Source: Skeletonema tropicum
Lineage: Eukaryota; Bacillariophyta; Thalassiosirophyceae; Thalassiosirales; Thalassiosiraceae
Assembly (NCBI GenBank): GCA_037178625.1
Contig: CM074141.1
Span: 434,001 to 498,000, forward strand
Direction of reading: 5' to 3'
DNA length: 64,000 bases
Positions 11,134 to 22,362 of the stretch are shown piece after piece. The notes under the pieces are model-generated. The model did no database searches. It was not told where the DNA came from and saw only the letters and a list, made by a program, of their open reading frames with translations. A program made the position numbers and the translations under genes. Numbering within the stretch: position 1 is the first letter of the stretch; the number at the start of each line of letters is the position of its first letter.

Positions 11134-12031
11134 TCATTCAAATGCGTTTGATGGTAACTCTAGAAATGGAAGGACATTATTCGTCACAATATCTTGAGGC
11201 ACAACACGCTGGAGGGTAGGCACAACATCCTCCTCCAATAAGCGGCGATGCTCTTCTTTGTAGTGCATAATTTTGTCAAGAAGCGATCCAATCCAAGTTC
11301 GTATCGCAACGGCTTTTTCTCCTACATCCTCATAATCGTCTCCAGCAGGTGCATTAGGAAGAGTCTGATTGATTGAATAGATTTCTTCGTAAATATCATT
11401 TCTCCATTCCTCCAAATGTAATGCGGCGATAGCTTTGTGCAGCGCTCCGTCTTCCTCCAACAAATCTACGTGATTCAATTTTTCACACCCTTTGAATGTG
11501 TTATCATTGGTAATGAGGCCATTTTTCAGTGGGATAGTGATTCTTTCAAGCGATTTGCACCCAGAGCATGCATACCCCTCAAATCTTTCCAACTTAGTAC
11601 CAAATTTCAAGTCCGTCAGAGCCTCACAATGACCGAATGTGGCCCACTTAACGATCCTAACGGATGACAGATTAATGCTCCTCAAAGATTTGCAGCAATT
11701 GAATGCCCCTTGTTTAATTATTTCCAGCTTGTCACACTCCACATCCGTCAGGGCGTCACAGTCAGTGAATGCCCCCTCTCCAACAATTTTGACGCCCGGC
11801 ATGATCACTCGTCCCAAAAGGTAACAGTAAAAGAATGCGTATTTCTTCAATCTTTTCGACATCCTCATGACAGATAACTTCAACGATGTTGGGATGCTCA
11901 AAGAATGCATCAGCACGAATAACGGTGACGGATTCATGCACGAAGATGTGAGTTGCAAGACGAGGGATAATTTCACCCTCCTCGCCTCTGTAAATGTATC
12001 TCATGAAATTGTTATCGCCACTCTCCGCCAT
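11134..12031 (-). pseudogene. type A LRR_5 gene A1, frameshifted
   Basis: Starts at the ATG ending at 12031 (MAESGDNN) and reads the type A head (YRGEEGEIIP, ATHIFV, NIVEVICHEDVEKIEE). The frame then shifts: an extra A in the GAAGAAATACGC run near 11845 moves the coding sequence to the frame that continues YAFFYC, GRVIMPGVKIV and on to LPFLELPSNAFE. With the shift corrected the protein would be about 298 aa, the family length. Two LRR cores have lost the usual AF (WATF and YACSGC), suggesting relaxed constraint. It is the only family member outside the 30-64 kb cluster, with no B gene beside it; the upstream side is occupied by a transposon at 12121. The break could also be an assembly indel. 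Confidence 0.8.
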
Positions 12032-12120
12032 GATGGAACTGCAGTAAAATAATATTTTATTTGCATTGATGTGTTGCTCCTTGCTCCACAAAAAGTGATG
12101 GAGCGAATACTACCCTGCTC

Positions 12121-12972
12121 TAGTGGTGAAAAAAATTGTACGCAGCAGCTCAAGCTTCGTAAAGACACAACTTGTGTAAACGGTGATGAGCTTATTACAG
12201 CTATTAAGGATGTCGCGCCAAATTTCAGGTGGTTTGATTTTGGGTTGGCCTTACTTCCCACCAAATGTCAGAGGGTTTGATTTTTGTCCACGACGGACGG
12301 ACGGACGGACAGGAATTTCAAGCGAAATGACCGGTAAGCTCTGCTTCGCTCGACTAACCCATTTAAACAAGCTCAAGCTTTGAACGAAGCTTGGATTGGC
12401 GGAACGAAAAAAATTGGCGGAACGAAAAAAATTGGCGGAGAATTTTTGCTAGCGGAAAGCTAGTAAAACTCACAAAACACGTCAAAACAACCATGTTAGT
12501 ATACCCACCTACTACAGACTCATAGTAAACCTTAGACAAAAATGTCCTTTAGGAATGCCAAACAGAAGACTATTGAAGAATAATTATTCCTCGTTTGATA
12601 TAGTTATAGTTGATTTATGTCGAGTTTTTACTCGACGAATATTGCTAATTTTTGCAGCTCCTCAGGCGTTAAAAACACTAACAAAAATCCTCGCCAGACA
12701 CAGTATCTGACCACATCGGCAGCTAAGTATGGCGAATACAGCCCATCCACCGGTGGCCAGCGGCTCTATGGAAAGCTGATGATGTGTGCTATTAAATAGT
12801 CATAGGGTTATTGGGGTATATCCGCTTGCTATTACTTTTATACCCTACTGAAGTGCCGACATTGTTGTTTTGTGAGAGTTCTGCTCTTTCTCCACTAGCT
12901 TTTTCTGTCTTTTACTACGGTTGGCGCCAAATTTTAATTGACGCAAAACTCCGCCAATTATTTTCACCACTA
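12121..12972. mobile_element. TA-flanked non-autonomous element (Tc1/mariner-like)
   Basis: The left end reads TA then GTGGTGAAAA, and the right end mirrors it as TTTTCACCAC then TA (12123 and 12970 are the termini). The inverted match extends inward with one mismatch (AAAATTG against CAATTATTTT). A TA target duplication with GTGG-type ends suits the Tc1/mariner superfamily. The 848-bp body has a four-copy ACGG run near 12296, two tandem 18-bp ATTGGCGGAACGAAAAAA units at 12395-12430 and a partial third, but no transposase. It lies directly upstream of A1. Confidence 0.6.
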
Positions 12973-12974
12973 GC

Positions 12975-13249
12975 CTGATTTATGGTGATAACGAGACTGG
13001 TCTCGTTTTGATTTTTTGCCTGGTCTCGTTACCAAGGCCACCTCGAGACACTAGTCTCGTTATTGAAAAGTGGTCTCGTTATAAAGAAGAGATCTCGTTT
13101 CTCCTACAAACAACCCTACAAACAGCACGTATTTACACGTACACTAGCTCGTTTTCACCTGTTGATGGACTTGTCTCGTTATCAAAACAAGACTCGATCA
13201 CTTACTGGTCTCGTTTTCAGGAAGTGGTCTCGTTATCACCATAAATCAG
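12975..13249. mobile_element. 275-bp inverted-repeat element filled with GGTCTCGTT motifs
   Basis: Bases 12975-12996 and 13228-13249 are exact reverse complements (22 bp, core TTATGGTGATAACGAGA). Between and including the arms, TCTCGTT occurs about eight times, mostly as (T/C)TGGTCTCGTT, spaced irregularly by 15-60 bp. No coding sequence. It is a MITE or foldback element with subterminal repeats that could be transposase-binding sites. Confidence 0.6.
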
Positions 13250-13301
13250 AAATCAGAAATCAGGGTACTTACGAAGACTTATAACTTTTTTACAAGCAGG
13301 G

Positions 13302-13668
13302 ATCCTCTCCAACCATTTTGAAATCGGCACTGTGGTGCCGATTTGGTGTTGTGCTCAGTACCCATAAGGCTTCAAATCGGCACCTCGGTGCCGATTTCAA
13401 AATCCGCCTTGTATGTTAGTGGGCAAAGCTAGGCAGCTCCTAACGGCATTTTTTCAAAAAAAAGAAGTAGCCCTTCTATGCAATAAAGTAACTAAAGGCC
13501 ACATATTGGCTAACAATTATGCCGTTATTTGCACGAGGCCTACTGCCTTTTTTGAAATCGGCACCGAGGTGCCGATTTGCCTCTCACGTAGAAACATACC
13601 AGAGCTCTACGGAAATCAGCACCGAGGTGCCGATTTCAAAAAACGGTTGGGATATAGAGAATCCTCAT
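13302..13668. mobile_element. element carrying four 24-bp palindromes (GGCACC-N-GGTGCC core)
   Basis: Near-perfect palindromes with arms AAATCGGCAC and GTGCCGATTT sit at 13321-13344, 13374-13397, 13555-13578 and 13613-13636. The outer flanks are themselves inverted (GGATCCTCTCCAACC against GGTTGGGATATAGAGAATCC), which sets the approximate element ends. Non-coding. The architecture resembles the TIR element at 51824-52234, whose palindromes have a GGCACCCGGGTGCC core. Confidence 0.55.
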
Positions 13669-13675
13669 CAACCTT

Positions 13676-13854
13676 CTATCGAAAAGCACCGTGACCGCCA
13701 ATGCATCCTAGTTGCATGGTCCCATTAAGGTCACCCTTGTGTACTACTGTGATAACTCATTCTACAAACGAATTATGGTTGCTATCTACAAAAGTGCAGT
13801 CCGTCCAACGCATCCCAATATGCTAGGACTCCCGTCACTGTGAGTTGAAATACT
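13676..13854 (-). repeat. 179-bp terminal direct repeat of the outer element, left copy
   Basis: By eye identical to 27029-27207 over 179 bp. Together they bracket 13.5 kb containing copia-like coding remnants and the nested younger copia. They behave as LTRs, although the ends are not canonical TG...CA. The 8-mer TCATCAAC lies 3 bp outside this copy (13665-13672) and immediately outside the other (27208-27215), a possible target duplication. Confidence 0.65.
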
Positions 13855-15647
13855 CCCCTCAATCCAAGCACACTTGGCTGGATTGTAACTCACTATCAAC
13901 CAAAGATAAGCCCAAGGCTTCTAACAAGTATCCACAATCTAACCTCGGATCTAATCTCCGCAGGAGGATGAGTTCGCCAAAAGCTACTCTCACCCTTATG
14001 GTGTACTCCCATTGACTTGCATCAGAGGTCAATTGGTACCGCCACACATTTGAGATGTTCGGTTTCGGCGTTGCCGCGTAGTCCCTAGTCACCTCTGATT
14101 CGAAATCTCTCTAGAATCTCAAACAAACCATCTTCATTCCTCATCCCAGGTGACATTGGCTCAACAAGTATTTCTCATGAGTATTGATACACTCCATGAT
14201 ACACCTTCTTCTCTCTTGTAACTTCGTTCCACCTAGGATATGCACTAGCGACACCTCACGCTTCTTCTTCAAGAAGGTCTTGGAGTCATCGCGGCGGCAT
14301 GACGGGAGATGTAACCTCCGTCCTGTCATCCTCCGTCAAAGTAGCCAAGTCATATCTTGCTGTGTATCGCTGCTGGGTCACCCGCGGCGGAGTCGGATCA
14401 ATTTATCTCTGCGTCGTGATGCTTGCCCAAGAATGATAATAAGTAGGTAAAGTAATACTCCAAATGTCCATCTCTGAGTAGATCAAGAGTCTGTTCATCA
14501 TAGAAACTTCTTCCAAATAGATACCAACGCTACCAAGCTCGTCCTCCCTCGCAGGATTTCTATCAAAGATTTGTAGGAGGCACATCCTCACTCAACAATT
14601 CTCTTCTTACATCAAATATCTCTGGCCGGTATCTACTTACTGGTTCTTGAATGGTGCTTCAACTTTACAGTTGATCAGACATACTAGCCCCGAGCAAGGG
14701 CCCGGTACTCTACGTCTTCTCGAGCTCCCACTTCCACTTCACAGTACGAAACTTACCGCCAAGATAAATCGATGGCTTCGTAATAGATGATTTCTTCAGC
14801 TTCCAATGTCGACCGATGACTGCTTCACATTATCAGATGCTACATGCACGTCATTTCTGTACAACAAGGCTCCCTCCATGCACTCTGATCCGTCTCTCGC
14901 TGCGTAGCAGACCGAATCATACATCGGAGTCTCACTTCGACGATTGAAATCTAATGTCAATCAAATACTTACTCATTTCTAGCCAAAATCCCTGCCTGCA
15001 ACACGACTTCTGCAAATCGCTTGCCGGATACGAGCCCGCTTTCCTTCCGTTTCAACGCCAAATTCGAGACCGCACTCATTTATTTGAGGGCATTAAAACA
15101 TGTATCTTGTTCCTGCGAGCACTTAAAGACATATCATCACAACGTAGGCGAATGCAATCCTAACACTCTCACAACGACTTACCCCATAAGCATAGATGGA
15201 AGTTGTTGGCCCTGGGTTTTATGCCCTTCTTGGACCCACCAACTCTCTCCCCTGAAGTCCACCACGTCAAAACAAATATGGCCACTTATAAATGTATCAC
15301 GACGTCACTCTTATCCAAGTGGATTGACCGCCTGATCCCATTCTTCATCGCAAGTGCCATCAGTTCTTGTCACAAATCACTGCCATTGTCTCTATAGACA
15401 AGGGACATCTGCAACTGACCGTGGAGCTTCAATGATACATCATGCTTGTGAGGCCTGCGTTTGTCCTATTCTTGTTGCCGTGGCTGCCCCACCGTATTGT
15501 TACGTGGTCCGACAAGCCATCCTGCGAACTATTCTTGAATGCAATGGTCCTCGCCTTCTCTCGCATTTTGCAGGGAACACATAATCATGCAACCTCATCA
15601 TCGATCGTCCTCGCCGTAACATACTCAGAACCTCCATGCATAGGTTG

Positions 15648-15893
15648 TTAACTTTTCAGATCCCTCTGTCGTTTCCACTGCTTCACAAGCACGGTGTGTT
15701 TGACTAAGAATTTCCATTCTCCTGTCGATCGACGAATCTTCTTCTGGTCATCCGTCTTGATATACTTCTTCTCTTTCGAGGCAAGAACACATCCACGACG
15801 ACGATCTAAGACTTTCTCCAATCGCATAGGGCAATGTCCACTCTCATCTTTAACCTTCTCGACGGATATTCTAGGCAATGATATTTGCTCCAT
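15648..15893 (-). pseudogene. copia polyprotein remnant (linker between integrase and RT)
   Basis: An 81-codon minus frame reads LEKVLDRRRG, then EKKYIKTDDQKKIRRSTGEW, then KFLVK. In many copia-type polyproteins an I(I/L)DHR-type element followed by a basic segment and a W-x-(L/V)-x-(V/I)-x-W-(R/K) element lies between integrase and RT. Here the last part drifts after KFLVK, as expected of a decayed copy. Family assignment is by pattern only. Confidence 0.35.
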
Positions 15894-16354
15894 ACTTCTG
15901 TGTCATCACATCTGGATACTGAAGATAGTAGATCATAGCAAGAAGGGCTGGATCGGTCTCGTAGACACACGTTGTCTTACTCGATCCTTGTCACCATCCA
16001 TGACGTAGCACCTCGCACTGCTTTTATCCTTCCTCCCCTTGAGGGAGAAAGAAGCTACACACCATCAAGTAATCCGTAGATGATACACTACAAGTATGCT
16101 CCCCTGTCGCGTCACATAGTCAGCTTCATGGAGCGCAATAGTAGTCCTTTCGAACCTCATCAACAAGCAATGCAACGCACATGCATCCTCGTGCCAGCTA
16201 CATCTATCCTTTGGATCATCCAACCATATCTCATTGGGTTCTCTCGAGCCTCTTCCTCTATCATAGGAAGCGTCACTTAACCGGCAAGTCCAGATTGATA
16301 GCGTCTCCTAACTTCCGTCGAAACCGAATAATTCATAAAAGCAAGTTTGTGATT

Positions 16355-16511
16355 CCTCTCAGCACACATAGCTGAAAGCTCAAATTTCCTCTCAGCACAC
16401 ACAGCTGAAAGCTCAAATTTCCTCTCAGCACACATAGCTGAAAGCTCAAATTTCCTCTCGGCATACCAAGCCGAAAGCTCAATCTCCTCTCACATATCAA
16501 GCTAAAAGCTC
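16355..16511. repeat. tandem array of about five 33-bp hairpin units
   Basis: Units at 16355, 16388, 16421, 16454 and 16486 each contain CTCTCAGC, a 7-base loop and GCTGAAAG, an 8-bp stem with one mismatch. The fourth unit changes both arms together (CTCTCGGC and GCCGAAAG), keeping the pairing. The fifth is degenerate. The period of 33 bp is also 11 codons, so the minus strand reads an LSFQLCVLRGN repeat. Confidence 0.75.
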
Positions 16512-17735
16512 GTGCGCGAGAAGTCAAACGCCTATGCGTCTCCTTGGAAAACCTGTTCCATTCTGACAAAGTCCAGCGTGCCATAACATTACCATTGTTC
16601 TTATGTCGCCCTAAACACCTACCCAACTTCTCTATCGACTGCGGATCCTTTCTGTCTTCCAAATCATACAGCGTTCCAACCGCCAAAATTGCAGAGCGTA
16701 TCGATATTGGCCTGCTCAGCATAGCCGCCGTATCCTGTCGTACATAGATTGAGACCGTCAAGACGGTGGGCATCATGATCCATGAGGTTCATGCTCTTTA
16801 CCCTGCACTCAATACAACTGAGACATTCGCTCTCTAGCAATTCTGCGCAAGTTCCATTCATCAATGAGCCAATAAAGCGCCCCAAGAAGGTATGCCAATA
16901 TCTCTCTCCAGTAATCACAGAGTGGTACCTACTTCATAAGCACTGCCGAACCCCGAGGATCGCAGACGAAGTGTTTAGTAAGCCAACCTCTTCTCAATTA
17001 CCTCAAGAATTCAAATGCTTCTGATTGATGCCCTAGGTGAATGAAAGCAAACCCCTCTTCCGTAGACATAATCCTGCGCAAATGTGTACCTCAAGTGCTC
17101 CTAATTCTCAAAAGATAAACGTTGTATCGGTGAAAACAGAATCCAAGAATCGCATCAACAAAATGTTCGATCGTTGGTGGGACATTATCAATATCAGTAG
17201 GGACGAGCCAGCGCCGCACTGTATCAGCTGCGTTAATAGTTCGTCGAGCATCCTCTGATGATATCCTTCAGACCACATTCTTAGGATCTCCTATCTCAAA
17301 CACACTGAAATTACTCGCTGCTCCAATGATAGCACCAATGTCATTCACAATAGCTCATATATCCTGCGACTTGGGCCGCCGATATGCTACCAGCTGCTAC
17401 TCACGCCGTATTCAGATGTAGCTAATCCAAAACGTCAGCAAGTTACTCCTCCATGCGGCAACTTTCAATAGTGCTAACGCCGACTAAAGTGATCCTGCAT
17501 AGACTGCCTCATGCATCCATACTCACTCCATGAACATCAGAAAGCGACATCCTTTCTGACCACACACTCTAGAATGTGTGGATTTACACAATGACCAAAT
17601 ACCTTCGCCAATTCCTCATCTCTTGTCGCCGTAGCCCGACACTCAAGTACGAAAAGATCCCACTATGGTTGTAGTTGTACGTGAATAGCACCTCATTCCA
17701 GTCTCTATGAGCCTATCCTCATCTGCATCTGCATC

Positions 17736-17740
17736 CTTGG
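17736..17740. other. target-site duplication, left copy (CTTGG)
   Basis: CTTGG directly left of the LTR at 17741 matches CTTGG at 23865-23869 directly right of the other LTR. A 5-bp duplication is the normal product of copia integrase. Confidence 0.85.
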
Positions 17741-17967
17741 TACTAAACAGTGAACAAAGTAAATGCTATGAATCAATTACTGAATGGATTTTATGGCTAC
17801 TTTGTATCATGGTGAAAAAACGTGAGGCTCCGGCGATTAGAATTCTTGTTGGATCGGAATTCTGACACCGCTCGGAGTCGATCGAGAAACGAGAAAGAAT
17901 CTCGGATACAGAGAAGTGTCAGAGTTCAAACTCTGGTATTCCCGAGTGGTAAACGATGAGACTAGCA
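17741..17967 (-). repeat. copia 3' LTR
   Basis: The 227-bp copy is colinear with 23637-23864 and lacks one base (GGCGATTAGAATTC here, GGCGATGTAGAATTC there). On the element's strand it begins TGCTAG. The pol stop codon (17962-17964) lies inside it. Confidence 0.9.
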
Positions 17968-20900
17968 CACCCTTGCCAAGACTTCTTTCTTGCGTTCATT
18001 GAGTTCTGTGATAACGCTGGGAGAAGACAATATTTCTGGGCGGATGTTTCGATGGTGTGCGCCTGGATGATGTTTGGTCCAGTAGTCAGCATAGTTCATT
18101 CGACCTGGGCGCCAATAGATGCGGAATTGTTTGAGAGTTTCTCTATCTCGTAGCCAGTGGAAACGCATGTCCATTGCCTTAGTGCGCTTTGGTTGCACTT
18201 TGCTGTTGATGACACCTTCGGCAGTGGAATTGTCTGTTTGGATGGGTGTGGCCGGTTGTGGATGTCCTAGTTGTTGAAGGATTAATCGAATGTAGATAGC
18301 TTCTCTTGCATTGATGTAGAGAGCAGCTAGTTCTGCTTCGGCGGCGGAAGTCATGACGTTTTTGATGATTTGCGCGATGTTCAAAATGGCTCCGTTGTTG
18401 GGTGGAAAGGGATCGTTGTTTGAAAGGAAGAAATGTCCTCCAGCCCTGCTTCTTGCATTGGGTTCGCACAAATAGCTAGCATCGCTGTGCGTGGCTAATA
18501 TCATTTCGCTAGCGTTGTAAGTTAGGACGGCTTCTTCTTGGGAGCTGACGTAATCGAGAAATTGGGTAGCCTTAGCCAGCGTGTCGGTGGTTGGATTGGA
18601 TTGATTTGAGGCGATTGCGCTTAGTGGAGTCAGGAGTGTACCATCTACGGCTCGTCCTAGGTAGAGAAATTTTCCAGTTATTTTGCGAATGCGACTTGCT
18701 GCTGCTTTGTCAAGGGGAGGCGTACTGTGTTTTGGCACCGTAATTAGGAGGGACATGGCGATGTGGCTGGTCCTGCCTGTGCTCTGGTGGTTCATGGCCT
18801 AACTCTGTAATTGCTGTTTTGACGTAGCCAGGCATAGATAAATGTACTTTGCGTCGATCGTAATCCCAATCAAGCTTTATGCCGATGTATCGTTTTCCGT
18901 CCCATTCTTTGGAGCATTTGTAGTGTTTTTGGATTACACCAAGCAGATGATCAGCGTGTTCCTTTCCGACGTATTTGACTCCAAAATCGTCTACTACGAG
19001 AGGAACTTGATTGGGCGCCACTCATGGTGCCACAGGCCTGGGACATATTTGTCCTGGTAGTACCCTTCTTTGTTGAGACGCTTTTCGAGAAGTTCTTGCG
19101 CAATTAGGCCGGCTTGGGGTAGGCCATACATGCCTGCACGAATTTCGACGTAAACGATGTCGTCATCAGTAGCGATGTTGCGGAGGTTATATTCTTCGAT
19201 TACTTCGTTTGGAATGTCGCTGAGTTTGAGTTTGATGTATTCGTATCGTTGCATCGGTGTGTTTAAATAGAAGTTCTTGATATCGATGGTCATGAATCGG
19301 GCATTCTTGGTGGAGATGACACTGTTGAAAAGTATTTTGGCAAGAAGAAGATCTGCTGTTGGTGTACCAACTTCGAATGGATAGTTGATAAGGTTGCCTC
19401 CTACTGTCAGACGAGTTCTGTTCGGTTCATCTACCTTCTCGGGCCGTACTTTGCATACAAATTTTCCGTAGCTAACATCTTTGCGTCGATCTACTGGGAC
19501 TTTACTCTTTGGGATGAAGAAGATGGTGTTGGTGCCCTTTACACGTCCTCCAATTCCTTGTGCCAGCCTTCCAAATTCATTTGCTGAAGAAATATCCCAT
19601 GCTGGACCTAACTTGGGGTGTTGGCGAAGTTGACGGTAACTCAGAGATTTTCCTGTATCTGGATCAAGAACGTTGTACGCTGATTCAGAGGCGAGCAGTT
19701 GGTATGCGAAGTCGGTTAGGTCATTATGTGCCGATGGTTTGAGATATTCTGCTTCCATGGTGTCTAATGCAAAGAGAGCATTGGCAAGGTATTCAGACGT
19801 ATCAGTCGAAGTGGATGTCCTACTACCACTACGAGTGCGGGTTGGCAGAATGTTTGAAGAGGATATTTCTGGAGCTCTCATTTCTCGTCGTAGCCTTTTT
19901 GGTGTGAAGATATTATCAGTGGGAGAGTGAGCTGCTGCCTTGAAATCGGAGATTAACTTTTGCAACGGTGATATAGGTTTTGACGGTGCAATGATGGTCG
20001 ACGATGTTCTTGTTGGCTCTTTTTCTGGCGTCCTAGGAGGTGGTAGCTTGGCTCTTTCTGCTGTAGACTTCTCCATCTCCACCCTTGGAGATGGAAGCTT
20101 GGCTCCTTCTTCTGTAGACATTTCCATCTCCACCCTTGGAGGTGAATGTTCCTGCTCTTGTTGATTATTTTCAGGTGCGTATTCTCGTTCCCAATCTGCT
20201 GGAGCCTTTCCTTCGGCTATGGAAGAAAACATTTCACTTGTAGCTTTGAGTCCTCGAAGATTTCCTTCTCCTGCATAGTTCGGCTTGCATTGAATGACCT
20301 TTGCTAGATTTTGAGCTGCTGCGATGACTACATCTGCGTGCGTGACCTTTGGCTTCGTGATGTAATGATGCTTAAAGAATACAGTTTCGCACACTCGTTC
20401 CGCTGCTGAATCCTTGACGAAAATGAGATGGCTTCTGTAGTGCTCGGCAGATGTTCCTAGCGACCAGCCTTTCTTGGCATGTTGCCCCCATGATGAACGT
20501 CTAGCAGTCGCTTCATGCACAAGTACTTCACAACCAAGTGGAGCTAGTGGCTGTCTATTGTAATCGAAAACGCCAAATAGAGCTTGATGGGCGGAAACGG
20601 TGGGATAGGCATTTGATTGTCGCAATAAATTGAGCGTTAGCTCAGTTTGTGGTAACAACTTGTGCCACATGTTCATTGGGAAAGATGGTGGCAGTCCACT
20701 GAGAACTGATATGAAGTGCTGTTTGAAATTCTTGATGCTTGTTTCCGCAATGTTACGCCGATGGGAATCTGGTGGAACTAACTCGTACCGACAGGTTTGC
20801 TCAATGAGATCCTTCATCGCTTGTGAGCATTCATTATCGAGGACATGCTTCTTAATGTGAACTCCTGCTCGTTTGAGGCGACCGATGAGAACTAGATAGG

Positions 20901-22329
20901 CTCGTTGCATCTCTTCGTCTTTCCTGCTCTTCATTGGCTCAACTAAAATGGCATTGCTATCAATCTCTAGCATGACCATGAGATAACGATGACCTCCCTT
21001 GGATCGAATGGGGAATGCTCCTGTTTGATCGCTGTAGATTTGATTCTTCATGTCGAGAACTTTGATGTATACATCTTTCTCCTTTTTCCCTTTGGTCATA
21101 GACGTATCTACATCCGTGAGCGGTTCGCGAGCTTTGGTGGAGCGGACGCCTTGCCGTTGTTGATTTAAATGGCCCATTTGCGTCTCCTCTGATTCAGGGA
21201 AATATTTGTGCACATTTGCAACTGTAACAAGCGGCCAACCGGCGAAATTACCAGCTCGAATTGCTTTCAACCACGTACTTTTTACAGGAAATCCTAGCGA
21301 GGCATGCAGGTAACGTATACTCTCACGTAGAGACGGTAGCTCAAACAAATTGTGAGCTGCTTCCGAAAGCTTGTCTTCATTTATTGGAACAGTAGATCCA
21401 TCTTCAAGCGGGACTCGCCATAAATTTCCTTCACGCCAGCCCTGTAGAACAGCCTCGCCTGTCACGGTGATCTGTACATCTTTTTCGTCATACACAGTAA
21501 CGCCTTTGTTGCCGGGCTGAAAGATGGTGACATAGCTACTATCGGCAAGCTTGCTGATGCTAACGAGGGAGTTCTTCAGTTGAGGGATGATGTCAGCTTC
21601 TCTTGCTTCTGGTCGTAATTGAGACATTGGGAGTACCGCTTGTGTTGAAGCTCGCATGAAGTTGCCATTAGCTGCTCCTACAATTTTGGTTGAAGGCACA
21701 CCAGTCGACACGAATCCACCGTCATCAGTTCCGAAGTGATTAGTGGCTCCTGAATCGACAATAGCTGTTTTAGGAGGTGAGCTCTTATTCATGTTGAACA
21801 GCGATAGATTAGCTGAATACTCGGCTAGACGATTAAATTTGTTCCGCAGTTGTTTCAGGGGGCCGAGAACATCGGCTTCAGTAGATTTGGGGGTTGGGGG
21901 TGGAACACGAGGCAATTTATCTCTTTTTCCTCGTCGGGATACTTTGAGGATGCTTTTGAGGATGATTTTATTATCTGCACTTTTCTCTCGATATGATTGC
22001 ACATCACTTGGCAAATGACGTAGCATGTTGTTTCTGCTGGCAAGAATTGACAGTTCCTCATTCAACTCTCTATCGGCTAGGCGGAGTCTCCGGGCCGCTT
22101 CTTTGCGTTGCTTCCTCTTTGATCGCATTTGGTCTTTCCAATGGACTTGCTTGTTGGGCGGATCGGGTGGCTCGGGTGGCATGGGTGCTGCACGTGCATG
22201 CTTGTGTAGGATTGAGGCTGGCTCTGCTAATACTTCGAAAGGATTATCAGAAGAAGAAATTAATTTGCTGGTGTTTACTTCTGGTTTAGGGAAATTTACT
22301 CCAACTATTAGTTTATATTCTTTATCCAT
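17962..22329 (-). pseudogene. copia pol polyprotein (protease, integrase, RT, RNase H) with two frameshifts
   Basis: The first 1111 codons (22329 down to 18994) read a protease site DSGATNH, an integrase core with DQTGAFP, LDNECS and AETSIKNFK as the D-D-E residues, a Ser/Thr/Pro-rich linker, and the first half of RT (TIDIKNFYLN, GMYGLPQAGL). The frame breaks near 18985; the next frame gives the RT active site as VVDDFGVKYVG and runs to 18710. A second break near 18718 moves to the frame of the connection and RNase H (THSDASY, SAAEAELAALY, TDNSTAEG), ending in the LTR. The RT has VVDD instead of YVDD. The enzymes copy and integrate the element, so this copy is probably inactive unless the breaks are sequencing errors. 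Confidence 0.92.
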
Positions 22330-22362
22330 ATGTTTCGATGTATCAGCAGACCGCGTGCACCT

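Larger units (their letters stand above)
13855..17735. other. left interior of the outer element, no intact gene
   Basis: Many short frames, none intact. Two items are listed separately: a copia-like remnant (15648-15893) and a hairpin tandem array (16355-16511). The plus strand is C/T-rich, so the minus strand is purine-rich. Confidence 0.5.

Noticed and set aside
13321..13636. CRISPR-like regularly repeated palindromes
   Set aside because: Only four copies, unequal spacing (53, 181, 58 bp), eukaryotic context, and outer inverted flanks that fit a transposon.
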